From Paenibacillus macerans (GTDB lineage Bacteria; Bacillota; Bacilli; Paenibacillales; Paenibacillaceae): a DNA stretch of 64,000 bases. The DNA lies in the NCBI RefSeq assembly GCF_023715465.1, contig NZ_JAMBOE010000007.1, positions 62,001-126,000 of the forward strand, in the 5' to 3' direction. Below the pieces are notes generated by a model. The model was not told the DNA's origin. It saw only the letters and a program-made list of their open reading frames with translations, and ran no database searches. How positions within the stretch are numbered: the stretch's first letter is position 1; each line of letters begins with the position of its first letter. A program made the position numbers and the translations under genes. Positions 8,724 through 19,677 of the stretch are shown piece by piece.

Positions 8724-9047
8724 TCATGAAGCGGACGTTTCTCCAAAAAACATCTCGTAAGCCAGAGCCGTCTGTACCTTGGACTCCTCTTCCGTCAGCT
8801 GGCGCACCAACTCCAGCTCCACCGATGTAACTTCCTCACCATTGAAGTTGATTTCGGCGACACAGGCAGTGATTTTGACGATGGCCACCGCCTTGTTATC
8901 GGGCGTATAGGCGATCACCTTTTGCCCGGTAGGAAACACCCGCAGCCCCTGCTTCAGCATTTTGCCGCGGCCGTATTCCAACAGCTCATACAGTTCCTGT
9001 TCCTTTTTGAATTTGCAGACGGAGTTGAATTCCGTTTGAAAACCCAT
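8724..9047 (-). CDS. Small conserved-looking protein of unknown function
   Basis: 107 residues from the ATG at 9047 (MGFQTEFNSVCKFKK), preceded by aggaaagg; longer upstream starts would overlap the ddl gene and lack a site. Soluble, mixed alpha/beta in appearance, with a central FPTGQKVIAYTPDNKAVAIV. It may belong to a Bacillales DUF family such as DUF2584, but I cannot confirm this. It begins 25 bp after the ddl stop, so the two are probably cotranscribed. Confidence 0.7.
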   Translation of the reverse strand: MGFQTEFNSVCKFKKEQELYELLEYGRGKMLKQGLRVFPTGQKVIAYTPDNKAVAIVKITACVAEINFNGEEVTSVELELVRQLTEEESKVQTALAYEMFFGETSAS

Positions 9048-9072
9048 TGGCCCACTTCCTTTCCTGATTGGT

Positions 9073-10170
9073 TTAAAGTACGCCGCTCTCGAACTCCAGC
9101 TTCTGCCGGGCTTCATAGCGCTCAAGCGCCAGCCCGATCAGACGGTCAAGCAGCCCCTCGTAGGACAGCCCCGTCTCCCGCCAAAGCAGCGGATACATGC
9201 TGAACGGAGTAAAGCCGGGCATCGTGTTGACTTCGTTGATCCATACCGCCTGATCCGCTTTCCGCACAAAAAAATCGGCCCGGCAAAGCCCGCTCCCCGA
9301 AATCGCTTTGAAGGCCTTGACGGCGAGGTCCCGAATCCGATCGGCGAGATCGGGATCCAGCGGCGCCGGAATAAGCATCTGCGATTTGCCGTCCAAATAT
9401 TTGGCCTGGTAATCGTAATAGTCTCCGGAAGAGACGATTTCTCCCGGCACGGACGGCAAAGGCTCGTCATTGCCGAGCACCCCAACCTCCACCTCGCGGG
9501 CGTCGACGAACTCCTCGACGATCACCTTTACGTCATAACGAAGCGCAAGCGCGATCGAATTCAGCAACTCGTCCCGCGTTTTCGCTTTGGAGATGCCCAC
9601 GCTGGAGCCCAGATTGGCGGGCTTTACGAAACAAGGATAACCGAGCTTATCCTCGATCCCCTGAACCAGTGTATGGCCGGCGCGCTCCCACTCCGAGGCG
9701 GTGAAGAAGCAATACTTGCATTGCTCAAGGCCCGCTTCGGCAAACAGCTTCTTCATGATCACCTTATCCATCCCCGCAGCCGAAGCAAGCACACCCGCCC
9801 CCACATAAGGCAGGTCGGCCATTTCAAACAATCCCTGGATCGTCCCGTCCTCGCCGTTCGTCCCATGCAGCAGCGGAAACGCCACGTCGATGGCCGACTC
9901 GCCGGTCGAGAGCTTGCCGAACAGCAGACTCATCGCCACCGATGTATCGCCCGCGCCGTTTTCCAGCTTCAGCTCCTCCAGCGCGGAAAACGGGGCCGAC
10001 AGCTTGCTCCCGACACGCCATTTTCCCTGCTTGTTGATATAAAAAGGAAGCAACTCGTATTTATCATAATTAAACGCCTGCGAAACGGCGAAGGCCGTCT
10101 GCAGCGAAACTTCATGCTCTCCCGATTTGCCCCCGTAGATAAGCCCTACGGTCAATTTGTCCTGTCCCAT
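9073..10170 (-). CDS. ddl: D-alanine--D-alanine ligase
   Basis: 365 residues. The ATP-grasp D-Ala ligase signatures are in order: GGKSGEHEVSLQTA at the N-terminus, LLHGTNGEDGTIQG, FVKPANLGSSVGISKA, CRADFFV and EVNTMPGFTPFSMYP. It joins two D-alanines for peptidoglycan precursor synthesis in the cytosol. Length is normal. The start is preceded by a modest agaggt site. Confidence 0.95.
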   Translation of the reverse strand: MGQDKLTVGLIYGGKSGEHEVSLQTAFAVSQAFNYDKYELLPFYINKQGKWRVGSKLSAPFSALEELKLENGAGDTSVAMSLLFGKLSTGESAIDVAFPLLHGTNGEDGTIQGLFEMADLPYVGAGVLASAAGMDKVIMKKLFAEAGLEQCKYCFFTASEWERAGHTLVQGIEDKLGYPCFVKPANLGSSVGISKAKTRDELLNSIALALRYDVKVIVEEFVDAREVEVGVLGNDEPLPSVPGEIVSSGDYYDYQAKYLDGKSQMLIPAPLDPDLADRIRDLAVKAFKAISGSGLCRADFFVRKADQAVWINEVNTMPGFTPFSMYPLLWRETGLSYEGLLDRLIGLALERYEARQKLEFESGVL

Positions 10171-10206
10171 GGGTAAACCTCTTTTCTTTTGTTATGCCAA
10201 GCTGCC

Positions 10207-10241
10207 AAAGTCATCTTTTGATCACGAAGCAGGTCAAGAAG
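10207..10241 (+). repeat. Shared 35-bp intergenic block, copy 1 (family G)
   Basis: This block, with the core TCTTTTGATCACGAAGCAGG, matches 28502-28536 (opposite strand) at about 32 of 35 positions. It is followed by a chain of short palindromes (AAGCATATGCTT; ATGTTTCCTACGGAAACAT at about 10287). The whole 235-bp gap between ddl and the amidase gene holds no gene. Confidence 0.65.
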
Positions 10242-10405
10242 CTTAATCGACGTCGAATCTTGAACTCAGCCGGGCCAAGCATATGCTTCCGAAGCATGTT
10301 TCCTACGGAAACATTTCAGTTGCTCACGTACCCAAAACGTACGCTCCGCTACTCAGTCCCTAGCTTCATCCAACCTTCTCGGTGCTCCAAACCTGACTCG
10401 CCATT

Positions 10406-11407
10406 TCAAAACCGGTCCGCGATATGAAAAAAACGATACACCGTATTTTCGGTCCAGGCGTAGGAATCCCTGTAGTCCCAATAACGGTGTTTGCTTGGCG
10501 TCGTATGGGCGTTGACCAGCGGCATCCCGCCGGCGTCGAAGGCGGTGACGATCGTGCTGTGCTGGAACCTGCCGTTGGCGTCCCAGTCGTAGATAATCAC
10601 ATCCCCCAGCTCCAGCTGCTCCGGCCGTTCGCGGATTTCCGCGCGCAGCCCGGCGTCGCTGCGGGCGAGATGGCCGTGCAGCGCATGCGCCACGGACCAG
10701 CTGTAGCTCCAGCCTTCCCGTCCGCCGACGTAGCCTTTGTACCACCAGCCCGATTCTCTTTTTCCAGTATAGTTTATTGGGGCTCCGCCTGCAAAGAGGC
10801 ATTGCGAGATATAGTTGGTGCAGTCAACTTCAAAAGCGGCGAATTCCGGGTTGAACCCGTCCCACCACCGGTCGGCGTACAACGCCGCCTCTTCGCGCCG
10901 GTAAGCAATCCCCCTTGGCGGGGTCCCCCCAAGCAGCTCGCGGTTTAAAAACGGCCGCGGTGCTGCCGGCCTGCGGCCGTCCCCAGCTTCGTCCGGCTCC
11001 GGCAAAGGCATCGACGGATGGCGCTCCGGCACGGGCAGCTCCACGCGCGAGACAATCCAGCCGGCCCCGTCGCGCTGCAGCGTCAGCCGCTGCTTCTCGA
11101 TCCGCTCCTCCAGATGCCGGGCACCGCCTTTTTCGTAATATATTTTTTTCAACAGCTGCAGGTCGACTTCGATCTCGCCTTCCCGTTTTTCGATTTCCCG
11201 CACCAGCTTGGCCCGCGTTTCACAGCGCAGCGGCGCCGCTCTCCGGCTGCGATACCACATGTCCAGCTGCCGTTTGCGCTCCCCGCGCCGCAGCAGGTAA
11301 TCCAGGTCGGTGACAACCGTTCCTGTGCTTGGCGTCCGGTAATCCACTTCATCCTGGTTCTGTTCGTTCACATAAATGGACAACGTCTTTCTCCATTCTT
11401 CCGCCAC
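10406..11407 (-). CDS. Amidase_6-domain protein (NlpC/P60-like fold)
   Basis: 333 residues from a GTG after AAAGGAGG. The C-terminal 160 residues match the Amidase_6 family: catalytic Cys in DCTNYISQCLFAGG, the WWYKG segment, and His in FQHSTIVTAF. The N-terminal half is charged and helical (RKRQLDMWYRSRR; LQLLKKIYYEKGG) with no signal peptide, so the protein looks cytoplasmic or released at lysis. It is likely a cysteine amidase or peptidase acting on wall-like substrates. It is divergent from aconitase. Confidence 0.82.
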   Translation of the reverse strand: MAEEWRKTLSIYVNEQNQDEVDYRTPSTGTVVTDLDYLLRRGERKRQLDMWYRSRRAAPLRCETRAKLVREIEKREGEIEVDLQLLKKIYYEKGGARHLEERIEKQRLTLQRDGAGWIVSRVELPVPERHPSMPLPEPDEAGDGRRPAAPRPFLNRELLGGTPPRGIAYRREEAALYADRWWDGFNPEFAAFEVDCTNYISQCLFAGGAPINYTGKRESGWWYKGYVGGREGWSYSWSVAHALHGHLARSDAGLRAEIRERPEQLELGDVIIYDWDANGRFQHSTIVTAFDAGGMPLVNAHTTPSKHRYWDYRDSYAWTENTVYRFFHIADRF

Positions 11408-11542
11408 TGTTCACGCCTCCTTTTCCATTAGTTCCAAGTATATGAACGCCCGTACGGGAGTATGTTCCCTCAAGGCAGCCGTGAAAGCCCATTCAACCGC
11501 GTTATCTCGGCAAAATCAGGCGGGTCTGGCCGCAAAAAGTTC

Positions 11543-11571
11543 TTTACTCTCCGGGTCAGGGACGGTATACT
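11543..11571 (+). promoter_or_regulatory. Predicted sigma-A promoter for aconitase
   Basis: TTTACT and TATACT separated by 17 bp, about 60 bp before the start codon. The -10 is a near-consensus match; the -35 is moderate. Confidence 0.6.
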
Positions 11572-11598
11572 TAATGAAGTGATTGTTTTTGAAATTAC

Positions 11599-11615
11599 GT
11601 TTCATCTAATGAAAC
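11599..11615 (+). promoter_or_regulatory. 17-bp dyad GTTTCA-N5-TGAAAC in the aconitase leader
   Basis: A palindrome directly before the AAGGAGG ribosome site. The same half-sites and spacing recur at 20448-20464 in front of the IclR-type regulator. It could be an operator or a small RNA hairpin. Confidence 0.5.
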
Positions 11616-11629
11616 AAGGAGGTACATTC

Positions 11630-14347
<2,718 letters not shown>

Positions 14348-14387
14348 TTTAGCGGAAATCTCCGAGATAAAAGTTAAAATGAAAAAG

Positions 14388-14433
14388 CGCGAGTGCGAAG
14401 AGGTGAACGCCCCTTGCAACTCGCGTTTTTTTT
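14388..14433 (+). terminator. Rho-independent terminator of aconitase
   Basis: CGCGAGT / ACTCGCG stem with extra inner pairing, followed by eight T. Confidence 0.88.
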
Positions 14434-14522
14434 AGCTTATATATCGTTTAATGATCATCATACCTTTTACCGGCCATAATGGGAATAAAAATACCTGGCT
14501 CTTTCAATCTTAAGTTCCACGT

Positions 14523-14535
14523 GTTATATTATAAC
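14523..14535 (+). promoter_or_regulatory. Palindrome GTTATA-T-TATAAC upstream of the GntR gene
   Basis: A perfect 13-bp palindrome about 33 bp before the GntR start, overlapping a likely -10 region. GntR regulators of the YtrA type often control their own operon through such a site. Role inferred from position. Confidence 0.5.
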
Positions 14536-14567
14536 TATAACAGTTGTAACAAAGGAGATGCCTACCC

Positions 14568-14963
14568 TTGATCATGAAGCTGGATTTGCAGTCGGAGGTG
14601 CCCATTTACACGCAGCTGGTGAACCAGATCATCGAAGGGATCGCCAGCGGCAAGCTGCAACTCGGTGAACCTCTCCCCTCGGTGCGCAGTCTGGCCTCCG
14701 ATATCGGCGTTAACCTGCATACGGTCAACAAGGCCTATACCCTGCTGAAGCAGGAAGGTTATATTCAAGTCCACCGCCAAAAAGGCGTCGTCGTTGATCC
14801 GGTCGGCATGCCGCCGGTTACCGCAGAGTTCCTGGAGAAGCAGGAGCGGGAACTGCGGCCGATTGTGGCGGAAGCCATTTGCCGGGGCATGAGCAAGGAA
14901 GAGCTTCTGAAGATGGTGGAACGCCTTCACCACGAAATTACCCAGTCCGAAAGGAGCGAATAA
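14568..14963 (+). CDS. GntR-family transcriptional regulator, YtrA type
   Basis: 131 residues from a TTG placed 10 bases after aaaggag; the ATG two codons later is possible. The winged helix is clear (IYTQLVNQIIEGIASGKLQLGEPLPSVR then LHTVNKAYTLLKQEGY). The short C-terminal helical part, without a ligand domain, is typical of YtrA regulators, which sit in operons with membrane or transport genes. The next gene begins three bases after its stop, so it probably represses this operon. Confidence 0.9.
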   Translation: MIMKLDLQSEVPIYTQLVNQIIEGIASGKLQLGEPLPSVRSLASDIGVNLHTVNKAYTLLKQEGYIQVHRQKGVVVDPVGMPPVTAEFLEKQERELRPIVAEAICRGMSKEELLKMVERLHHEITQSERSE

Positions 14964-14965
14964 AG

Positions 14966-16066
14966 ATGCAATGGATGTCCGCTTTGGTGCTGATCTTGAT
15001 GTTTGTGCCTCTTTTGGCTTCGCTCGCGTTTATGCCGTATTTGACGAGGGAAACGGTCAGCTTCGGGGTGTCCGTCAGCGAGGAGCAATATCGCAGCGAA
15101 CCGCTCCGCCGGATGCGCAAGCAGTATACCGTTCTCAGCAGCATGATCTATGCCGCCCTGCTGCTGCTGTGCACCGCCGGAATGCGGAGCGTGGAGGGGA
15201 ATGAGCAAGGCCGGGTGTTCGGCACGTTTGTCGCGGTCATGGTCGCCGTTTCGATCCTGCTGAACATAAGCTTTTATTTCCGGATGAAAAAAATCCGCCC
15301 TACGCTTCCATCCCCCCAGCCGCAAAAAGTTTTATTGGCGGTGGATACCGGCTTTCACCGGCAGAAGCTGACTTTTTCCGGCAGATGGTTTCTGATTCAT
15401 GTCCTGATCATCGCCGTAAGCGCCGCGATCATGTTCATGAACTACGAGGCCATTCCCGATCCGGTCGCTACGAAATTCGATTTCGCGGGCAATGTCGTAA
15501 GCAGTGCGGCCAAATCGTACCGCATCATCCTGTTTCCAAGCGCCATGCAGGCGATCATGACCCTGCTGTTCTGGTCCGTCAATTGGAGTATTCAAAAAAG
15601 CAAGCAGCAAATCCACGCCGGCCACCCCGAACAATCGATCCGGCAAAATGCGGCCTTCCGGCGCAGATGGTCGCTGTTTACGATTTTGTCGTCGCTTGCG
15701 CTGGTGTTCATGTTTACACTGGTGCAGCTCAGCATGATCCGTCCGCTGGAAGCGAGGATTGTACCATTCGTCAGCCTGGTCGTTCCGGCGTTTATCATCT
15801 TGTTTGCGATGGTGTTGTCCTTCATGACGGGCCAAGGCGGGAGCCGGCTGGGAAGATCGGCCGAAGCTTCGGCGGCCGCGCCGCCGAACGATGACCGCTA
15901 TTGGAAGCTCGGAGCGATTTATTTCAATCCGCAGGACCCTTCCGTTTTTGTGGAAAAACGATCCGGCATCGGCTGGACGCTTAACTTCGCGAACCCGGTG
16001 GGCTGGTTTGTGCTTGCCGGCATCGCCGCCCTGATCATCGGTTCCAGCCTGTTTTTCAGGGGCTGA
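14966..16066 (+). CDS. Membrane protein with DUF1648 and DUF5808-like regions
   Basis: 366 residues from the ATG at 14966 (AAGGAG site inside the GntR 3' end). There are about eight hydrophobic helices. A DUF1648-like segment (PVATKFDFAGNVVSSAAKSY) follows the fourth, and the C-terminus has the DUF5808 pattern RYWKLGAIYFNPQDPSVFVEKRSGIGWTLN, split here by position. The same pairing with a YtrA regulator occurs in Bacillales operons (as in the SdpI-like/YhdT group). Biochemical role unknown; an envelope-stress or immunity-type function is possible. Confidence 0.78.
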   Translation: MQWMSALVLILMFVPLLASLAFMPYLTRETVSFGVSVSEEQYRSEPLRRMRKQYTVLSSMIYAALLLLCTAGMRSVEGNEQGRVFGTFVAVMVAVSILLNISFYFRMKKIRPTLPSPQPQKVLLAVDTGFHRQKLTFSGRWFLIHVLIIAVSAAIMFMNYEAIPDPVATKFDFAGNVVSSAAKSYRIILFPSAMQAIMTLLFWSVNWSIQKSKQQIHAGHPEQSIRQNAAFRRRWSLFTILSSLALVFMFTLVQLSMIRPLEARIVPFVSLVVPAFIILFAMVLSFMTGQGGSRLGRSAEASAAAPPNDDRYWKLGAIYFNPQDPSVFVEKRSGIGWTLNFANPVGWFVLAGIAALIIGSSLFFRG

Positions 16067-16112
16067 GGCTGCTGCAATAATTTCATGGTTAACCATAAGG
16101 AGGAAAAAGATT

Positions 16113-17720
16113 ATGAACAATCATCCCAAAAAGGTAAAACGTGCCATTACTGTTACTATGGCCTTAGGCCTTGCTATGCCCACAGCGTCCGTGCTTGCCG
16201 CCCAGGAGAGCAGCGCGGCCTTTGAGCCGGTAAGAGAAGCCGCTGCAAAGCTTGGCGCCGAGGTATCATGGGAGCAAAGCACCCGCACGATTACCGTGAC
16301 AAAAGGCGATCACATCCTAAAGCTTGAGGCTGGCTCGGACCGGGCGGTTCTGGACGGCGAAACCGTCGCCTTAAACCAGTCGGTCCGCCTCGCGGACGGT
16401 CGGGCGCTGGCCGACGCCGGTTTGATCGCCCAAGCGTTCGCCGATGATAATGGACAAACGGAGGATGCGGCAGACTTGTTCCTCGAAGCTTTGCAGGCCG
16501 GTAACGGAGCCAAAGCCGCCGAATACGTAAGCGAAGCATCCACCAATGCGCTGCCGGAATCCATACTGAACCGGCTGTGGAGCAACTATGAGAGCATGTT
16601 CGGCAAAGCAGTGGGCAAGCCTGCCAAAAGCGAAAGCTTGAATACGGTACACCGGAATGTGACGTACTCCTTCCAAAGCACCATCGTTCCGTTTCAAGTT
16701 ACGCTGCGGCTGGATCGGGGCGGAAAGGTCGATGATTTATACTTTGCCGCAGCCTCCGCTTCCACTTACCAAAAGCCGGCATACGACAATCCTGCAGTTT
16801 ATAGCGAACGGGAGGTTACCGTCGGTAGCGGCGCGATGGCGCTCCCCGGCACTTTAACCGTGCCTTCGGGAGATGGCCCCTTCCCGGCCGTCGTGCTCGT
16901 TCACGGCTCCGGCCCGAACGACCGGGACGCTTCAATTCTTGGAGCCAAACCGTTCCGCGATTTGGCCGCCGGTCTCGCCGCGCAAGGCATCGCCGTACTG
17001 CGGTACGACAAGGTGACCTACGAGCATTCCTTCAAGGTGGCGGCCGATCCGAAATTTACGCTGAAGCAGGAAAGCGTTGACGATGCTTTGGAAGCGGTGA
17101 AACTGCTGCAAAGCACGCCCGGCATCGATGACTCCCGCATTTTCGTCGCCGGCCACAGCCAGGGCGGCTTTGCCATGCCGCTGATTAGCGCCGGCGCCCC
17201 GGACGGGGCCATCGCCGGAACGATTCTCTTGTCCGCCCCAAGCAGCAAATTCGCCGACGTGCTGTCCGAGCAACAGACCGAGCTGGTCCGCCGCGTCAAG
17301 GAGCTAGGGCTTGATTCGACGCTGTACGAGCAGCAAGCCGCGATGTATACGTCAATCGCCGATATGGTCAACGATCCGGAAAACACGGTCGATCATATGC
17401 CGGCGGAATTTCCGCTGCAGCCCGCTTACTGGTGGTTTGAGCAGAAAAATTACGTGCCGGCTGAACTCGCCAAAACGCAAACCGGGCCGATGCTCGTCCT
17501 GCAGGGCGAAAACGACTGGCAGGTGACCATGAAGCAATTCGAGGGCTGGAAAACGGCGCTGAAAGACCGTGGGAATATCGAGTTCAAGTCTTACCCGAAG
17601 GTGAACCACCTGCTCGCCGAATATGACGGCCTTTCTACCGGGACCGAATACGGCAAGCCTTCCAATGTGTCCAAGGCCATCATTGACGATATTGCAAATT
17701 GGATTCATAGCGCGAAATAA
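16113..17720 (+). CDS. Secreted alpha/beta hydrolase with N-terminal surface domain
   Basis: 535 residues; AAGGAGG precedes the ATG. A signal peptide (VTMALGLAMPTASVLAAQ) leads into a partial copper-amine-oxidase-like domain, then a DUF3887-like segment (residues about 110-210), then an alpha/beta hydrolase. The hydrolase has oxyanion region VHGSGPNDRD, nucleophile GHSQGG, acid QGENDWQV and His in KVNHLL. This layout resembles dienelactone-hydrolase-like extracellular esterases. Substrate unknown. It lies 46 bp after the DUF1648 protein and may be in the GntR operon; a terminator follows. Confidence 0.87.
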   Translation: MNNHPKKVKRAITVTMALGLAMPTASVLAAQESSAAFEPVREAAAKLGAEVSWEQSTRTITVTKGDHILKLEAGSDRAVLDGETVALNQSVRLADGRALADAGLIAQAFADDNGQTEDAADLFLEALQAGNGAKAAEYVSEASTNALPESILNRLWSNYESMFGKAVGKPAKSESLNTVHRNVTYSFQSTIVPFQVTLRLDRGGKVDDLYFAAASASTYQKPAYDNPAVYSEREVTVGSGAMALPGTLTVPSGDGPFPAVVLVHGSGPNDRDASILGAKPFRDLAAGLAAQGIAVLRYDKVTYEHSFKVAADPKFTLKQESVDDALEAVKLLQSTPGIDDSRIFVAGHSQGGFAMPLISAGAPDGAIAGTILLSAPSSKFADVLSEQQTELVRRVKELGLDSTLYEQQAAMYTSIADMVNDPENTVDHMPAEFPLQPAYWWFEQKNYVPAELAKTQTGPMLVLQGENDWQVTMKQFEGWKTALKDRGNIEFKSYPKVNHLLAEYDGLSTGTEYGKPSNVSKAIIDDIANWIHSAK

Positions 17721-17730
17721 TACCAATAGA

Positions 17731-17778
17731 AGAGGCCGTCCCAAACAGTTAAACTTACTGTCGGGCCGGCCTTTTTTA
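17731..17778 (+). terminator. Rho-independent terminator
   Basis: GGCCG..CCC / GGG.CCGGCC stem with a 20-nt loop followed by TTTTTT. Confidence 0.85.
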
Positions 17779-17814
17779 GGCTACATCCACTTCCTAATCC
17801 GAGTGGACGCTGCT

Positions 17815-17853
17815 CTAACGGACTCCAGCGGCCTTATCCGCCCATTTCCCGGG
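17815..17853 (+). repeat. Family C fragment (first forward unit only)
   Basis: CTAACGGACT followed by a CATTTCCCGGG end aligns with the first forward unit and following 25 bp of the complete element at 5795. No other words of the family are present nearby. Confidence 0.55.
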
Positions 17854-17983
17854 AAGCGTCAATGATTGAAGAGGACGTCACGATCCGCCAAGTTCAGAGC
17901 ATCTACCTTTTGCACCGTAGCCGTTTCGAGCAGTGTCACAAATCGACGCCAGGTGAGGGGGCGGTCTAAAGGGTTCCTTTCTT

Positions 17984-18040
17984 GGTGTTCCTGTCTGCTG
18001 CTTGCCTTTGCACGATTATTCCTTTCGTTCAGGGAGCAGG
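17984..18040 (+). repeat. Family F left-end segment, copy 1
   Basis: Contains TTGCACGATTATTCC at 18008-18022 and matches the reverse complement of 55592-55640 over about 50 bp. A related inverted segment lies at 19241-19379. May be an end of the damaged transposon between them. Confidence 0.5.
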
Positions 18041-18127
18041 GGAGGGGGGCTAGAGCAAGGGTACCAACAAAAGAGAGAAGAAAAAGAGATGGGGAAAAAA
18101 TGAGGAGTTTCAGGTGAGATTTTCGAC

Positions 18128-18179
18128 TTGATTAGGGAACGTATGTTTGGTACAATGAAGTTAATCGAACAAACGTTCG
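18128..18179 (+). promoter_or_regulatory. Predicted SOS promoter with two LexA (DinR) boxes
   Basis: TTGATT and TACAAT with a 17-bp spacer form a promoter. Between the two hexamers lies GGAACGTATGTTTG (18136-18149) and downstream of -10 lies CGAACAAACGTTCG (18166-18179). These match the Bacillus box CGAACRNRYGTTYC at 12 and 13 of 14 positions. The pair is 30 bp apart and closely resembles the boxes in front of B. subtilis lexA/dinR. The next start codon, at 18207, belongs to the broken transposase. Confidence 0.72.
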
Positions 18180-18206
18180 TGAATTCTTGATCGGGGGCGA
18201 GCGAAC

Positions 18207-19009
18207 ATGGAAGTCAATGCGGGAACGGAACTTCAACCATTCAGCAGCCGTTATAACAGCGAGCAGGCCTGCATGGAGGCGCTGATCGCGATGAAGTGGC
18301 CGAACGGCTTCGTCTGCCCGCGCTGTGCTCACACCCGGTGCAGTCGTCTGACCTCCCGGCATATCCCCTTGTTCGAGTGCGGGAAGTGCAAGCATCAAAC
18401 GTCGGCTTTGGTCGGCACGATTTTTGAACGGACGCATTTGCCCCTGCTCAAGTGGTTCGAGGCCTGGATTTATTCCTGCTTGAGGGCGGCATCTCGGCGA
18501 TGCGACTGAGCCAGGTGATCGAGGTCACCTACAAAACCGCTTGGTTGATGCTACACAAAATACGCCATGCCGTCGGAGAGTTCGATGCCCGGGAACTGCT
18601 CTACGGAGACGTGAAGGTGAACAGCGATCTGTACGGTCGCGATCCGTCCCGGTGTCAGCTTTCGCATCCGTATGCCACGGCGGTCATAGCGGGATGCACG
18701 GTCAAGGAATCGGGCAAGCCGGAGCAGGTCAAAATCCGCCTTGTACCGCATAAGAGAGGAGACGGACAAAAAGCAAACCGTCACGAGCTCGCTGCGTTCA
18801 TCAACGGGCATGTGGATGTCCGTACATCGGTGGTACAGTCGTTTCCTCTAGCATTTCGTCTGTATGCGCCCTTGCGGAAAGTGGTGAGAGAGGCGTGGGA
18901 ATCGCTGAAGAGTACGTATGGAGCCTTGGGACTGAAGCATCTTAGGTTCGAGATAGCAACGCCCACACCGTTCATGCTAGCTCGCACCAATCAAGTCGAT
19001 CCACATTAA
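18207..19009 (+). pseudogene. IS1595-family transposase, frameshifted
   Basis: The first part (18207-18509) has the zinc-ribbon of IS1595 transposases (CPRCAHTRCSRL and CGKCKHQTS) and continues KWFEAWIYS. The family sequence then resumes in the -1 frame (LLEGGISAMRLSQVIEVTYKTAW) from about 18476, consistent with a one-base deletion; the first frame stops at 18509. The later part lacks an obvious DETYIGG motif (GDVKVNSDLYG is at that place), so catalysis would be doubtful even without the frameshift. Just past its stop are two direct repeats of the form AAGTYGATCYRCRTYAA, perhaps a trace of another element's end. Confidence 0.75.
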
Positions 19010-19240
19010 GCTAACCCCTACTCATTAAGTTGATCTGCGTCAAACTCCCCCTACCGTGCAAGCGCCACGATCAGGCCGCAGCCGCAAGGGGCTGGTTCGG
19101 TTGGCGCGCGATCAGCCAGCGGTAAGGGATCGCCGGAATTGCCACACACATACGCAGCAACTTCTTCCGCATCGTTTCTTCCGCTCCGGGCATGCGCAGC
19201 CAGCGGCGTCCGGTATATTCGTTTAGGTACGCCTGCTGCT

Positions 19241-19379
19241 ACCCTGATCAAACGGGATAATCGTGCAAAGCTTCCGGACAGTGAGTGTCGATCTGCCGCC
19301 CAACCCACCGGTCTTCCCTGTCCTCAAACTTTCAACGCCCTTCCGCGTTTCTTGCCACGATCGGTTTTTGACTTGACTG
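19241..19379 (-). repeat. Family F right-end segment, copy 1
   Basis: About 140 bp that align, on the minus strand, with 55294-55430. Shared landmarks are GTCAAGTC, CCGATCGTG, GGGCGTTGAAAG and TTGCACGATTATCCCGTTTG. Both copies contain short open frames, but their indels do not preserve a common frame, so I treat the segment as noncoding or decayed. Confidence 0.6.
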
Positions 19380-19507
19380 GCAAGCAAGGATTATAAGGTT
19401 GAGCCAGAAAAGAATACTTTAATTCGTTTGGCAGTTGATTTAGGTCGGGCTGATGGTCAAAACAATGAAAGACACCTCTTCTGTCTGATCGTAGAAGCTC
19501 GTCAATC

Positions 19508-19535
19508 CCGCTTTACCAAACGAAGCGGTGTTTTT
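19508..19535 (+). terminator. Possible Rho-independent terminator
   Basis: CCGCTT / AAGCGG with a 9-nt loop followed by TGTTTTT, in a 300-bp stretch (19380-19677) with no credible gene. Possibly left from a lost gene. Confidence 0.5.
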
Positions 19536-19677
19536 CTATTTTGCAAGCTGCCTATCTTTATTCTTAGAAAACCTTCAGTTCAAGGACTCAAGCTGATTTT
19601 TGCTCTGCGAAAGTTGAGTTATAAATATACTTTTTATACTTCCGGCTCCCATCACGAAATGGACTGCCCAAACGGGC

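Larger units (their letters stand above)
18008..19259 (+). mobile_element. Probable IS1595-family element remnant
   Basis: A frameshifted IS1595-type transposase lies between inverted segments that both begin TTGCACGATTAT (18008 forward, 19259 reverse). I infer that these are the ends, because a short element at 55404-55620 has the same ends with the interior replaced. The target duplication was not identified, so the limits are tentative. Confidence 0.45.

Noticed and set aside
18440-18510. Programmed frameshift in the IS1595-like transposase
   Set aside because: No slippery heptamer at the frame change and IS1595 elements normally use one frame; a one-base deletion is simpler.
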